Source: Dysidea avara (lineage: Eukaryota; Porifera; Demospongiae; Dictyoceratida; Dysideidae). From it: 64,000 nucleotides of DNA. Within the stretch, counting starts at the first letter, position 1; every line of letters begins with the position of its first letter. The stretch spans positions 10,627,277 through 10,691,276 of the forward strand of contig NC_089281.1 in assembly GCF_963678975.1 (NCBI RefSeq). The letters run 5' to 3'. The notes below the pieces were generated by a model. It did not search any database. It worked only from the letters and a program-made list of their open reading frames with translations, and was not told the origin of the DNA. Both the position numbers and the translations under genes were made by a program. Of the stretch, positions 23,115 to 33,783 are shown one piece after another.

Positions 23115-24475
23115 CTTTAAACCCACATTGAAACCTGGTTCCTTAATATCCATTAGCAGGTTAACCAACCGTACAAAGCAACAATAGGGTTGAACTGGTC
23201 TGCATAATAAGTTGCAGGTTTTGATGAATGTATAAAATGCTTAGAAGGAGATCAATAGTCCACTTAAGTACTCTCCCCTACTTCTCAATGTGCAAACTGT
23301 TCTCTTAGTACAGCTACTCTATAATCTATAAGTTCAGAATAAATTTTTGAGGTTAGCTACTTAATTATAGCTGTCTTCAAAGTATTCATGCGTGAAGTTT
23401 GCGATCATCAACATTAACTACTGATTCTACATAATTCAGTGAAAGAACGATAACACAGCAAGTGACATTTAATAACAAAAACCCTAAAAATCCACACTTT
23501 GTTCATCCATGCAGACAAATTTATGCTCCTTTCTGTGATCTACATATCTCATACAGAAAGTTGATTTTAGAGCTACTTTCGTTCATCTGCAAATTACTAT
23601 ACTTCTTGAAACTTTGTACATATATGGTATCCATGATCCATTAAAATATATCTCATACTGAAAGCTAATTTGACAAGTAGACTGTCATGTTATTAATTGA
23701 GCTACATTCCATTATTATGGTCTGTAACCACCATAGATCTTTTTGTTACATGTTATGATAGTTAATGATTTACCTTTTGAGGTATAACTGATTCTCAGCC
23801 TGCAGTGAATAATTCACTTCTTGATTTAGCTATACATGTGCTGTGTATATCATTTATGATTGACTACTTAATAATCCAATAGTGGTTTCCAGTAGCTATG
23901 TAGCTATATGCATAGTGGTCAGTACATTTTGGCATCACAGTTGAGATTGTAAATGCATTATTAAACATTCAATGTAATCAATGATGTTATAGTAACCATC
24001 AAGAGTTTATTATGAACTCTTGTAACTATTGAACTCTATGTATTGGTTCTTTGTATGATTGAATGTATAGAGTAAATAAAATTTATAAACCCGAAGGCAT
24101 GATTGATATAATTTTGTACAATGCCTTGCAATGTGAATAGAGTGATTTGTGCAATGTAATACAAATAACTAGTGTATTGTATCATAACTTAACTAGTGTT
24201 ATTATGTCATAACTAATTAATGCATTGTGTCATATGTATCACTAATTAGTGTAATGTGTTGTGGTCATTACATGTACAGTGTATAATGTTTCATGTAAGC
24301 AGTGTAATGTGTCATGGTTCTTTCCGCAGTGTTGTTGACAAAGTGTTGCAATAACACTAGTACCATGGCAACTATTCATGCTCACCTAATTGCATTTAGA
24401 CTCTATTTAAGGTATCATATACTCCACTTGTTTTATATTCTCATAAGCACCTTGCAGCACTTATGGGCTCCTGGT
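23115..24475. other. Gene-free AT-rich stretch
   Basis: No gene, long inverted repeat or recognisable element was found. Around 24120-24320 the phrase AATGTGTCATA and variants recurs loosely (TGCATTGTGTCATATG, GTAATGTGTTGTGG, GTAATGTGTCATGG), which may be an old decayed short tandem repeat. Confidence 0.4.
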
Positions 24476-24479
24476 AAGC

Positions 24480-27060
24480 AATAATAAAGATCATTATCTG
24501 AGATGAAAATTTGTATAACCATAGCTAAAGTAGGGTTTAAACTGGTAGAGAACTTATCAGGTTCAATGATTTCATGGGTAAACTGTTCCAATCATGGATG
24601 TCCTGGGGAAGAACTCTTCTGATAGTACTGAGGTTGTTGATGACCATGGTACCATATAGTGGGGTGGATGGTAATAGGTTAATACTAATTACCAAGTAGG
24701 GGTGGCATGTCAATGAATTGTTATATGTAAAACATTGTTAGTCTGCTTTGTAGGCAACATTGTTCTAGTGAAGGCCGTCATTACAGATACACCACTTGTC
24801 AAACGATAGTCCCCATAACTCATTTAGCAGCTCTTCATCATGGATCTTCTCGATCAAATATTGTTGGTAGGGGTCCCAGCATATTCAAGAACTGGTCTTA
24901 CAAGAATAAAGTAGCCAGTTTCTTTAACTTCCTTGGTGCATTTGTGTAAGGTACATTTAATAAGGTTTAGGACTTTGGTTGCTTTTTTTACTTTGAGTTG
25001 GATATGATGGGACCACGTCATGAAACTGTGGAACCTGACACTTAGATGGTCATGGTGATCAGCTCTAATGTATGTTCATGAATGTAGTAGACTGTAGGGG
25101 TGGAAGTAGGTGATCTGGTGCAAGTCATTGTCACATATTTCTCTTTATTTGCCAAGTGTCCGCCCACTGTACTAGTCCTGTTGTAAGGTATGATGGTCTT
25201 CGGGAAATCTAATTACTCTGTAGATGGAGAGCACAATCATCTGCAAAGAGATGAATGGGCAAAAAATATATTGGTATCATTAATATTGCAGTAGAAACAT
25301 AAGAGCCCTAAGGAAAGTGCCTTGAGGGACTCCTGACAGGACTTGCTTTTTGCTAAATTGCATCCTTCAACAGAAACTCTTTGTGTTCTGGAGGTAAGCC
25401 ATGTGGTAATCCATTTATGGGTGTTAGATTGTATACCATAATGGGCGAGTTTATGTAACAGTTTATTAATAAGTTGTACGCAACTGTGTCAAAAGCTTTA
25501 TCAGTACTAAATCGACTTGATAATGAGAATCCATTGCTCAACATGAATCATTAGTTGGGTGCTACAGGAAAACCAGGTCTGAATCCAATTTGAGTAGTGA
25601 TGGCTCTATAACTTTACACAGCAGGTCAATAATTGGAAGCAATACTTTTGCTCTCTTCTTGAATTCTGGAATAACATTGGAAGTAAGCCAGTCAGGTGGT
25701 AAAGGTTCCTGAACTAAACAACTGAGCGAATATCACTTGTAATATATACTGGAGCTACTTGTTCTGCACAGGTTTTGAGGATGCGTGTGGGTATATCATC
25801 TGGGCCAGCAGCCTTACTAGGCCTGAGGTTCTTTGTAGGGTTTCAATGCCACTGGTGTTAAATGTTATGTTGGGCATGGAGGGATACTGGCCTGGAAGAT
25901 ATTACAGGAATGTTGTTATCTTCCCTGGTGAACACTGAGAAAAGATGTTCTCCAAGTGCTTCCGCTTTAGATGTTGGTGTAGTTTTCAAGCTGTTATTAA
26001 TTTCAAGTGGTGCCACTGACTGAAAAGTTTTACGACATCTCTTTACTTAATACTTAGTGACCAAAATCTCTTATGATTATTTGTAAAGGAGTTATCAAAC
26101 AAGTGTTGACAATAATTTTCATGTGCTTGCCTTAGATATTTATGATAGCACTATGTGAACTCTTGTACTGGATCCAGTCAGGAGGGGATTGCGTACATCC
26201 AACTTTGTTGTAATCTTTTTCATTTCCTCATTTGAGCTATAATGTTTTTGTTCATCCATGGCAGGTCTCTGCATGTATGGATTGGTGGTTTTATGGGGAA
26301 CATGTAAATCAACTATGCAATAAACTGTTTATAAATTGTTCCCAAATATTTTCAATGAAGTATTGATGGAGTACTTGAGTGAAGTTTGATTTTGAAGGTG
26401 ACTGGCATGATCTGAAATATCTGGCGCGACTTTGATGTGAATGATTAGGTCAGGATGTGTAGTGAGAAATATGATTGTTCCTGGTAGCAAACTGTTCTAG
26501 CAACAACTTCAATAAACAATGATTAACCTCACTACCATAGTTGGAGCTTGACTGTATACATCCTACACCTTCCTCCCATTTAATAGCAGGGAAGTTGAAG
26601 TCACCCAGGAGCAATGATGATGTCTGGATTATGAATAGATATTTTGCTGAGTGAGGCCCTGTGATTGATGATGGGGTTAGTTAGACTATTTGGAGGTTTA
26701 TAAAATGAGCATATACATATATAGATTGGTGTGTGATTGCTTATAGTACAAAGCTTAGCCCATATCATTTCAACATCACCAGTAAGTGATGGCTCTTCTA
26801 TTATAGAAATGTAACTGTTATATGCTATGAATACTCCACCACCTCCTTCATTATGATCTATTCTAACAACATTAAAATGTGATGAGAATATTTCAGAAGA
26901 TAGGTAGCTAGGTGTCATTGAGATGAGATTTACATTCGATGATGAATTCATGCAGCTCTATATGTTCATCAGTTAGTGCATGCAACCATGACAATCCTTG
27001 TTTGATTTGGCTCCTGATGCTGCAACAGTTCAAGCTTAAGCTGAAGACATTGAGGACAGG
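24480..27060 (-). mobile_element. Decayed LINE (CR1/Jockey-like non-LTR retrotransposon)
   Basis: Read on the minus strand, pieces of one ORF2 lie in the expected order. An endonuclease part is at 26951-26601 (with GGGGVFIAYNSYI and ICSFYKPPNS, like the EEP-type endonuclease of LINEs). A reverse transcriptase part is at about 25560-25353 (STDKAFDTVAYNLL). A degraded SGVPQG-like turn is near 25335, a post-catalytic region at 25060-24830 (MTWSHHIQLKVKKATKVLN, RPVLEYAG), and an end near 24600 resembling the usual W-N-S-L-P block. Frames change and stops interrupt throughout, so the copy is dead. The clade is uncertain without alignment. Confidence 0.75.
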
Positions 27061-27064
27061 AGAT

Positions 27065-28430
27065 TATTTATGTCAGCCAGATTAGTAATCATTAGAAGAG
27101 TTACTTTTTAAATTAAATGTATTATTATATGTGTGGTATTATCTATAGAGTTTAGTGCCTCTCTGCACTATCTTGCCATTTTTTATGATGAATTTTCTAC
27201 CACCCTATAATTCGTATATATGCTCCTCTCTTAGCCTTTTGTTTCTCTTCTGCTCCACAGGGGTTAGGTCAGGCATAATATAGATTCTCTTTATCTAACG
27301 GTGATTACTTTCCTTTTGTTTGTTTTGAAGAATGGCTTTTTTGTCATCAATGTTAGGTACAATGAATTTTAGGAAATGGTACTTCTCACCTGGCCTAGTC
27401 TTAAGGCATTGGTGATTGAGCATTTTACCCCTTTGAGAATATAGAAGTAGCTTTAGCAATATCTTCTTGCTTTCTTGCTTGTGGGGACAACTTGCTGCCA
27501 GGTTAGATAGCTCACACACCAGGTTACATGTATGAAATCATCCCAGCTATTCACAAGGCATGTGCATGCAATCAAAGCTTCATAGAAATTCTTTTTCCTT
27601 TTTTGCACATGCAGTTCACACATGAAACTAAATGATTTTTTTATCATGTACAGGAGAAACATTGGCGCAGTTTGCCAAACTAAAATCTGTCATACCTTTC
27701 CATCTATAATATAAATCTGCTTTGGCTAAAAATTTGCCATACCCAAAATTCCTCAAGGCAACTTTGACGATGTCAGCTAATAATTGTGGACTCAAATTAT
27801 AGTTCAATTAGTACTTTGTTTTAAGCATCTATGCAAATTTGAAGTGTTTGTGCATGTGTTTAAGCCTTTTGCCATACCGCAATATACTAAAACATTTGGA
27901 GCACACACACCTCTGACAATAGACTATAGCTCTGAAATTGGTTACATGTTTTAGCATTCCTATTAAGGAAGTGACACAGCATTATTTTAACACATTAAAT
28001 TGAAGTGGCCATGACAAAAGTGTCGCAAAAGGAAAGATTTACATAATTTCTTAACCATTCTATGGCTAGTGACTAGAGAATCATCTTCCCATATGATCAA
28101 CATACACTAAGTATACGTAGTAGGGGTCCTTAAATTGACATCCCCAAAACTTCTGCTACAAAGAAATATTTCATGCCATGACAGTGTACCTTTTCAGAAG
28201 AATTTTATGAATACTGCATCAATGGTAATCAACAATCAGAAAACCTCAATTGAGTCACTCGAAGTCAATTCCACCACAAAAGAATAATCATTTGATTGTT
28301 TAAAATTCACAAAAACTATTTTTGGCCTGCTAGCATGCCAGCTTGACTAAACAGTCAAAAGGCTAGCATGTCATTGTCTTCATGAATTTGGTATTCAAAA
28401 ATGTTTCTATGTATTTCAATGCTTTTGATG
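27065..28430. other. Gene-free stretch
   Basis: Short overlapping minus-strand frames at 27295-27662 show no recognisable domain and are not called. A segment with TTTGCCAAACTAAAATC, GCTAAAAATTTGCCATACC near 27670-27750 resembles the interior of the small TTTGCCAAA-rich MITEs seen at 3374 and 51005. Nothing else was seen. Confidence 0.4.
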
Positions 28431-28616
28431 GAATAATCTTGTAAGCAGTGATTTCATGCAATCATTACTTGATAAGTATATATATATATACATATACTTC
28501 AGTATTACCACTGAATCTACTGTATACTTCATTCTGTTAGCTATAACTTCTGTAGGCTCTATTGCAATATAACTCATTATTAGAGCATTTGCTCTGGTTT
28601 TCAGCCGTGTTACTCT

Positions 28617-28799
<183 letters not shown>

Positions 28800-28976
28800 G
28801 GTACATACCACCAGTACACACACATATCAGTACACATGCACACAAATGTTAATCTGCATACTTCTTGTGTCCCATCCAATGCACAAAAGTTATTGATGTG
28901 CTACCCATGATAATTCAATTTGTGCTATAATTTAAGGAAAAGAAAATAGGACACACCAAGAAAAAATATATGACAA

Positions 28977-29301
28977 GTCCCATCAAGAGTACATAATAAT
29001 AGAGTAGGGAGGAGAGTGTCTAACTTCAGTGGATTCACCAAACTCACTGTGCTCAGACCTTGCACAATCAACTATAGCCACCAAAGGTGACAAATGGCTT
29101 GCTCTATGAAGGAGGTTGTAGCACTTCTACTGCTTCAATTAGGAAATATCAACAGTCTTCTGTTCACTTAAAAGTATTGATTTATTACTAGAAATTTTAT
29201 GGATTGAAGTAGGAGGGTTTGAGGGCAGTGTGTTTGTATGGATTATATTGAAAGTTAGACACTCTCCTCCCTCTTCTATTATTATGTACTCTTGGTCCCA
29301 T
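28977..29301. mobile_element. MITE with 40-bp inverted ends and GTCCCAT duplication
   Basis: The element runs from 28984 to 29294. Its ends, CAAGAGTACATAATAATAGA at the left and the near-exact complement at the right, pair for about 40 bases through GGAGAGTGTCTAACTT. GTCCCAT flanks both sides (28977-28983 and 29295-29301), a 7-bp duplication. There is no transposase, and the superfamily is unresolved. Confidence 0.8.
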
Positions 29302-29304
29302 GAT

Positions 29305-30010
29305 GTTGTGGCCGTACTTATAGACATACATACGTAGTACGTACATGGGTTGTATAGCTGCACTTTCTTGTTTGAAAAATTAATCTGTACTTTGAGCTGA
29401 TAGCTGAGAAAATAGTGAAAGAAGACAAATGACAAGTAGAATAAACATTTTATTTAGCCTATTAGCTACATGATTAGTGATGGCAGTTCTGATCAAGAAT
29501 GTGTGGTTTTGGTTCCATTAAAAAAAAGTTTGCACACCAGACCATTGTATGGTGAAAACTTTGGCCATGAATAATATGTCAGACATTTGAATGAAAAGAT
29601 TTTTAACTGAACATGAAATACTGAAATTTCGAGATATTTTGGAGTAATTCCATCGTAGAGATATTAAACGTTTTGAGGTATCAGACCGTACTTTTTATAG
29701 TGATATCTGTAGCTATATTATTGATGGCAGAAGTGGAGAACCTTCCTACCTTGGTCATGGCATCCTACCAGATTAAGCCAATCAAATCATTTGACTTTAG
29801 CAAATCTGTAAGTCTGTACAGAGCACAATAGAAAAAATTGGAAGATAGAATTAAACTGGTAAACAGGCAGGGCTACAAGCAATCATACTCTTATAGTGGG
29901 TGCAGTCAAATACTATCACATAGAACACACTGCAAGCAAAGCCAATTGGGCTTTCTGTGAAATGAGAACTATCCCTTTGAGGTGACAGAACTTTTTGTTG
30001 AATTGTGCAT
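29305..30010. other. Gene-free stretch
   Basis: No gene, long repeat or RNA gene was recognised between the MITE at 28984-29294 and the pogo-like remnant at 30013. Confidence 0.4.
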
Positions 30011-30012
30011 GT

Positions 30013-30160
30013 ATAGTGGAACCTCTCTTAACAAACTCCCCAAATTAAGGACATTTTTACCTCTGAAAGAGGAAAAACCTCTATATTACAGCAAAAGGTG
30101 GCCAAAAATTCTGGGTCCCAAAATGTCCGTAAATGGTCAGTCTGTCATCACATCCAGCAC
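30013..30160. mobile_element. Remnant of a pogo/Tigger-like MITE
   Basis: The phrase AGTGGAACCTCTCTTAACAA with AAATTAAGGACATTTTTACC and AACCTCTATATTACAGC matches the well-known terminal pattern of Tigger-like elements (AGTGGAACCTCTCTATTA type). The right end is lost or unrecognisable. Called from memory of the family pattern only. Confidence 0.35.
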
Positions 30161-30791
30161 CAGTATGCAAAACATTCTGTGATCCAGACCAATACATATT
30201 CAAGTGTAGAAAGTTTGTGGATCATCTTGAAAGAAAACATAGAACAATCCAGCAAACAATCCACTATGTGATATATAGACAATACACAAAGCTTTTGTCA
30301 GCTGAGACATCTAGCTGTCCACTCCACATCCTGCAATATATAGAAGTAAAATGACCAATGTGTGAGCAAAAAATTGAATCTATTCCTTTAGTATAAAGTC
30401 ATAAATATGCACATCCATGAAGACAAAGTCCATATATATATATATATAGGGCTTACAGTTTTAATACAACCATTTTGGATGTTTTATTAGAGTAATTGAC
30501 TGTTCTATTAGAGTATTTCAATTTTAGAAACTTCAATCTACTAAGCTTTGCCACTCTCAGTGATTTATATAGAAGAGATTAACCCTTCCTCTTTACCCAT
30601 GCATGCACTTACATAATTGTTATAATTACTACTGTTTTGTTTCAACTAGCCATGTAGCCAATTATTAAGTAAATGATTTTGTGCATGTAAATACTAATAC
30701 AGAAACTAAATGTTATACTACTATACATATAACTGTGTTGTTAGCTATAGTGATCAGAGTAATACAGCATCAAGCTACTGACTGAAAAGTT

Positions 30792-32339
30792 CTAAATTGA
30801 TACAACAGCAACTTTTAAATGCTTGACTGGAGTCACTTGAAAGATATTAACAAGTGGCAAAGAATCATCTGTCTCTTCTGTCTTGACAAATTTGAATTCT
30901 CGCAGCATACTAATCAATGCCATCTTTATTTTGATATGTGAGTACTGTTTTCCAGGACACATTCTTGGACCAGCTCCAAATGTGATGTATGTGGCAGGGT
31001 CATAGGGCACCTTGGCATTTGACCTAAATCGTTCAGGATCAAATTTATCTGGGTCTGGCCAAAATGCTGGGTTACGGTGTATGTTGCAAACTGGCAGGTA
31101 TACCTGACACCCTTTTGGAATGACTATACCATTACTGGTAGTGCAAGTCTCCATACAGTAACGGGACAGCACATTAATAGCTGGAAACAGCCTAAGAACT
31201 TCTCGAAGAATCATCTCGGCATACTCAATATTTTCAGCAGCATCAAGCAATGTGGCGTCAGGATTGTTAGCAAAATAATTTTTGATGTCATCGATAAGTC
31301 GGTCTTGGACTTCTGGGTGTGTTGCTAGCAAGTGACCCATGAATGTCATATTGTGTCCCATTCCTGTGGATATTATCAAAACAGCTGTAGACACCATTTC
31401 GAACATTGTCATTTGGTAATTATTGTCTTTTGTATCCAACATGTGCTGCACTATATCACTTCTTTTAATGTCTGAATTTTTTCTATCTTGGATAATGTGA
31501 GCTGCAGTGTCCTGCACAGGGATCCATAATTTAGCTATATCAGTTTGGGCAAGCACGTACTTCATTAATGGTGATAAGACAGGGAAATGTGAGTTGAAGG
31601 TCAATGCCATTTCTTGAGCATAAAGTACTCCAAAAGTTTTTGCAAATGCTGCATTTACTGAAGCAACCATTTCGTCCGATTCTTCGTGCAGGTTGCACTT
31701 TCTACCGAAAATGCTCATCAATATCACTTCCATAGAAAAGCAATCAAAGCACTCTGTGACATCCTCGCCAACACCAGTGTCAGCCTTTTTCCTTAGAGCA
31801 TCCACTAGCTGTTTGCAGCTCAATTCTATAATAGGACGTAGAAGTTTTAGCTTTTTCCCGTTAAATCCAGGAGACAACAGACGCCGCATCTGTCGCCACT
31901 CGTTCCCGGTTACGGTGGGTAGTGATCTGTTGGCATGTAGCACGTGCTTAAGCAAGTTGGCCTTGTCGGGATAACGATCTACAAAATTGTCGAATTTCCG
32001 AATCAGAACATCCTTGATCACTGCAGGATCCTGCGTAACAATGACCGGCATGATGCCCAAATACACCAAGCAATTAGGCCCGTACTTTTGGTACCACTCG
32101 TCGTAACATTTAGGTGCATCATTTCCAGCTCTCAATAGCTCAAGAAAATTGCCAAAGATTGGTTTTGGTTTAGGTCCGTTGAGTCCGATGAGCTTACGCT
32201 GCAGGAAGTAGGGCCAGTAGTAGTGACAGTAGTATATGTACATTGCTGCAAACAATAGAATCAAGATCAAGATCAAAAGAACCATTCTGCATGAATCAGA
32301 ACAAAGCAACGAAACAGCTATAACGTCTGCAGTCTGCAC
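30792..32339 (-). CDS. Cytochrome P450, single exon, CYP3/CYP5-like
   Basis: A 515-residue intact frame, normal length for a microsomal P450. In order: an N-terminal membrane anchor (about residues 19-45), a proline-rich hinge (GPKPKPIFGNF, 54-64), the C-helix WRQMR (148-152), an I-helix region (about 316-338), the ExxR pair (EVLR, 380-383), the PERF block (435-438) and the haem loop FGAGPRMCPG (454-463) with Cys461 as thiolate ligand. The hinge and the LATHPEVQ turn suggest the CYP3/CYP5 clan. The I-helix reads STGMGHNMT where the AGx(D/E)T oxygen-activating motif is expected, so classical monooxygenase chemistry is in doubt. Met19, directly before the anchor, may be the real start, since a TATA box lies only about 15 bp upstream of Met1. 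There is no intron although the gene upstream in the window is intron-rich. Substrate unknown; endoplasmic reticulum location inferred. Confidence 0.95.
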   Translation of the reverse strand: MQTADVIAVSLLCSDSCRMVLLILILILLFAAMYIYYCHYYWPYFLQRKLIGLNGPKPKPIFGNFLELLRAGNDAPKCYDEWYQKYGPNCLVYLGIMPVIVTQDPAVIKDVLIRKFDNFVDRYPDKANLLKHVLHANRSLPTVTGNEWRQMRRLLSPGFNGKKLKLLRPIIELSCKQLVDALRKKADTGVGEDVTECFDCFSMEVILMSIFGRKCNLHEESDEMVASVNAAFAKTFGVLYAQEMALTFNSHFPVLSPLMKYVLAQTDIAKLWIPVQDTAAHIIQDRKNSDIKRSDIVQHMLDTKDNNYQMTMFEMVSTAVLIISTGMGHNMTFMGHLLATHPEVQDRLIDDIKNYFANNPDATLLDAAENIEYAEMILREVLRLFPAINVLSRYCMETCTTSNGIVIPKGCQVYLPVCNIHRNPAFWPDPDKFDPERFRSNAKVPYDPATYITFGAGPRMCPGKQYSHIKIKMALISMLREFKFVKTEETDDSLPLVNIFQVTPVKHLKVAVVSI

Positions 32340-32350
32340 AACACACTACG

Positions 32351-32383
32351 TTTATATAATGAAAACGAACGTTGCTAAGCAAC
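32351..32383 (-). promoter_or_regulatory. P450 core promoter: TATA box and X-box-like palindrome
   Basis: On the minus strand, ATTATATAAA (32351-32360) is a TATA-type element just upstream of the P450. Immediately upstream of it GTTGCTAAGCAAC (32371-32383) is a perfect palindrome around its central base, resembling the RFX-factor X-box (GTTGCC-N-GGCAAC type). The sequence is direct; the function is inferred. Confidence 0.5.
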
Positions 32384-32400
32384 CGGAATGTAGTCAATGT

Positions 32401-33252
32401 GCAGTGGTGGGAGTTTGTAAAAGACGGAATAAGGAATAGCGGAATAACTCGCATCACAACGAACGGGCATTTATATGGCTTATGCAATGTTAGGGTGATT
32501 GTACTGTTACAGCTGTGAACTCATCCGTCGTAGATATCCTTGCAATGTTAGGGCGATTGCGTGTACTGTTATAGTTGTGAACTACACTGCTTCGTCGCTC
32601 ATAGCCGTCCTAGCGAAGTGATTACTATATGCTCTTACTACTACTACTGTATGTAGCTAAGTATCATTGCGCTAGCACAGCTAGAATATACAGTAGTTAG
32701 CTATTAGTTTCGTTTTAAGTCTTCATCCTTCCAGTGGAGGGATGAAACGAAACGGCTGTCACACCCCCTTTTGCTTGCGACATTGGTACCATACTTTACA
32801 TACAATAGTAGCTAGTAAGAGCTATAATCAAATGTAATTTTGCACTTCGTAAGCGGGTACTGTATGTTAAGTATGATACCAACGACATGAGCAAAGGGGG
32901 CGTGGCAGTCGTTTTGTTTCATCCCTCCACTGGAAGGATGAAGACTCGAAAACGAAACTAATAGCTAACTACTGTATATTCTAGCTTAGCTACATACAGT
33001 AGTAGTAGTAAGAGCGTATAGTAATCATTTCGCTAGGACATCTATGAGTGACGAAGCAGTGTAGTTCACAGCTGTAACAGTACACGCAATCACCCTACAT
33101 TGTAAGGATATCTACGAGGGATGAGTTCACAGCTGTAACAGTACAATCACCCTAACATTGCATAAGCCATATAAATGCCCGTTCGTTGTGATGCGAGTTA
33201 TTCCGTTATTCCGCTATTCCTTATTCCGTCTTTTACAAACTCCCGCAGTGGT
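32401..33252. mobile_element. Foldback transposon with about 390-bp arms and 8-bp duplication
   Basis: The element spans 32409-33244 (836 bp). It begins GGGAGTTTGTAAAAGACGG and ends with the exact complement. The arms (32409-32806 and 32867-33244) are about 94 percent alike by eye, with a 20-bp insert in the left arm (near 32670) and an extra CGGAATAA-type unit in the right. A spacer of about 60 bp lies between. GCAGTGGT flanks both sides (32401-32408 and 33245-33252). The 8-bp duplication fits hAT; very long inverted ends also occur in Mutator-type and foldback elements. No transposase. It sits directly upstream of the P450 promoter. Confidence 0.9.
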
Positions 33253-33460
33253 GTGTGTAGTCACCAGAGGTGCTTAACGAGCACGTATAAGGATTCGCCA
33301 TTGTGTGCTGGTTTCTTTGTTCCACAAAACCAGCTATTTACACTTTATGAGCACATTAGCTACTCTGCACTTAAGCAGCCAGATACTGATAGACATGCCT
33401 GAATGATGGGGCATTTGGGGCAAATCCCTCGTCCCCAATCCTGCTTCCATTTCCTTTTAC

Positions 33461-33779
33461 GCACCTATCAATGCCATGCCCCACACCCAGGTAGGGTGAG
33501 CGAATAGCTACAGGGGATTTGAAAAAATCTATGGTGTCAAATTACCCAATACTGCCGGCATGGGGCTAAGAAGTTTGTCAAAACCCCACTATATAATTAT
33601 ATGTCCCCACCTCAAAAGAGGGATTTCTATAGGGGATCTGATTTACCTATTAAAAATTACTTTTGGTTCAAACTGCCACTGTCAAAAGCCCCAGGGTGCA
33701 TGGGGCAAGATGTAGATGTCAAATCCCCAGTAGGTCACGTATGGGGATCCCGGGGATGGGGCTTAACATTGATAGGTGC
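33461..33779. mobile_element. MITE with GCACCTATCAATG ends, copy 2
   Basis: GCACCTATCAATGCCATGCC at the left and GGCTTAACATTGATAGGTGC at the right are inverted repeats, and the interior is rich in CCCCA and TGGGG. It belongs to the family of the 17729-18156 element, though the interiors differ. The 65-codon frame at 33601 inside it is not a gene. Confidence 0.65.
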
Positions 33780-33783
33780 ATTA

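Noticed and set aside
30180..30354. Plus-strand frame with a Cys/His texture (KCRKFVDHLERKH) as a zinc-finger exon
   Set aside because: Only one cysteine and no second metal pair at a usual distance; no splice context.
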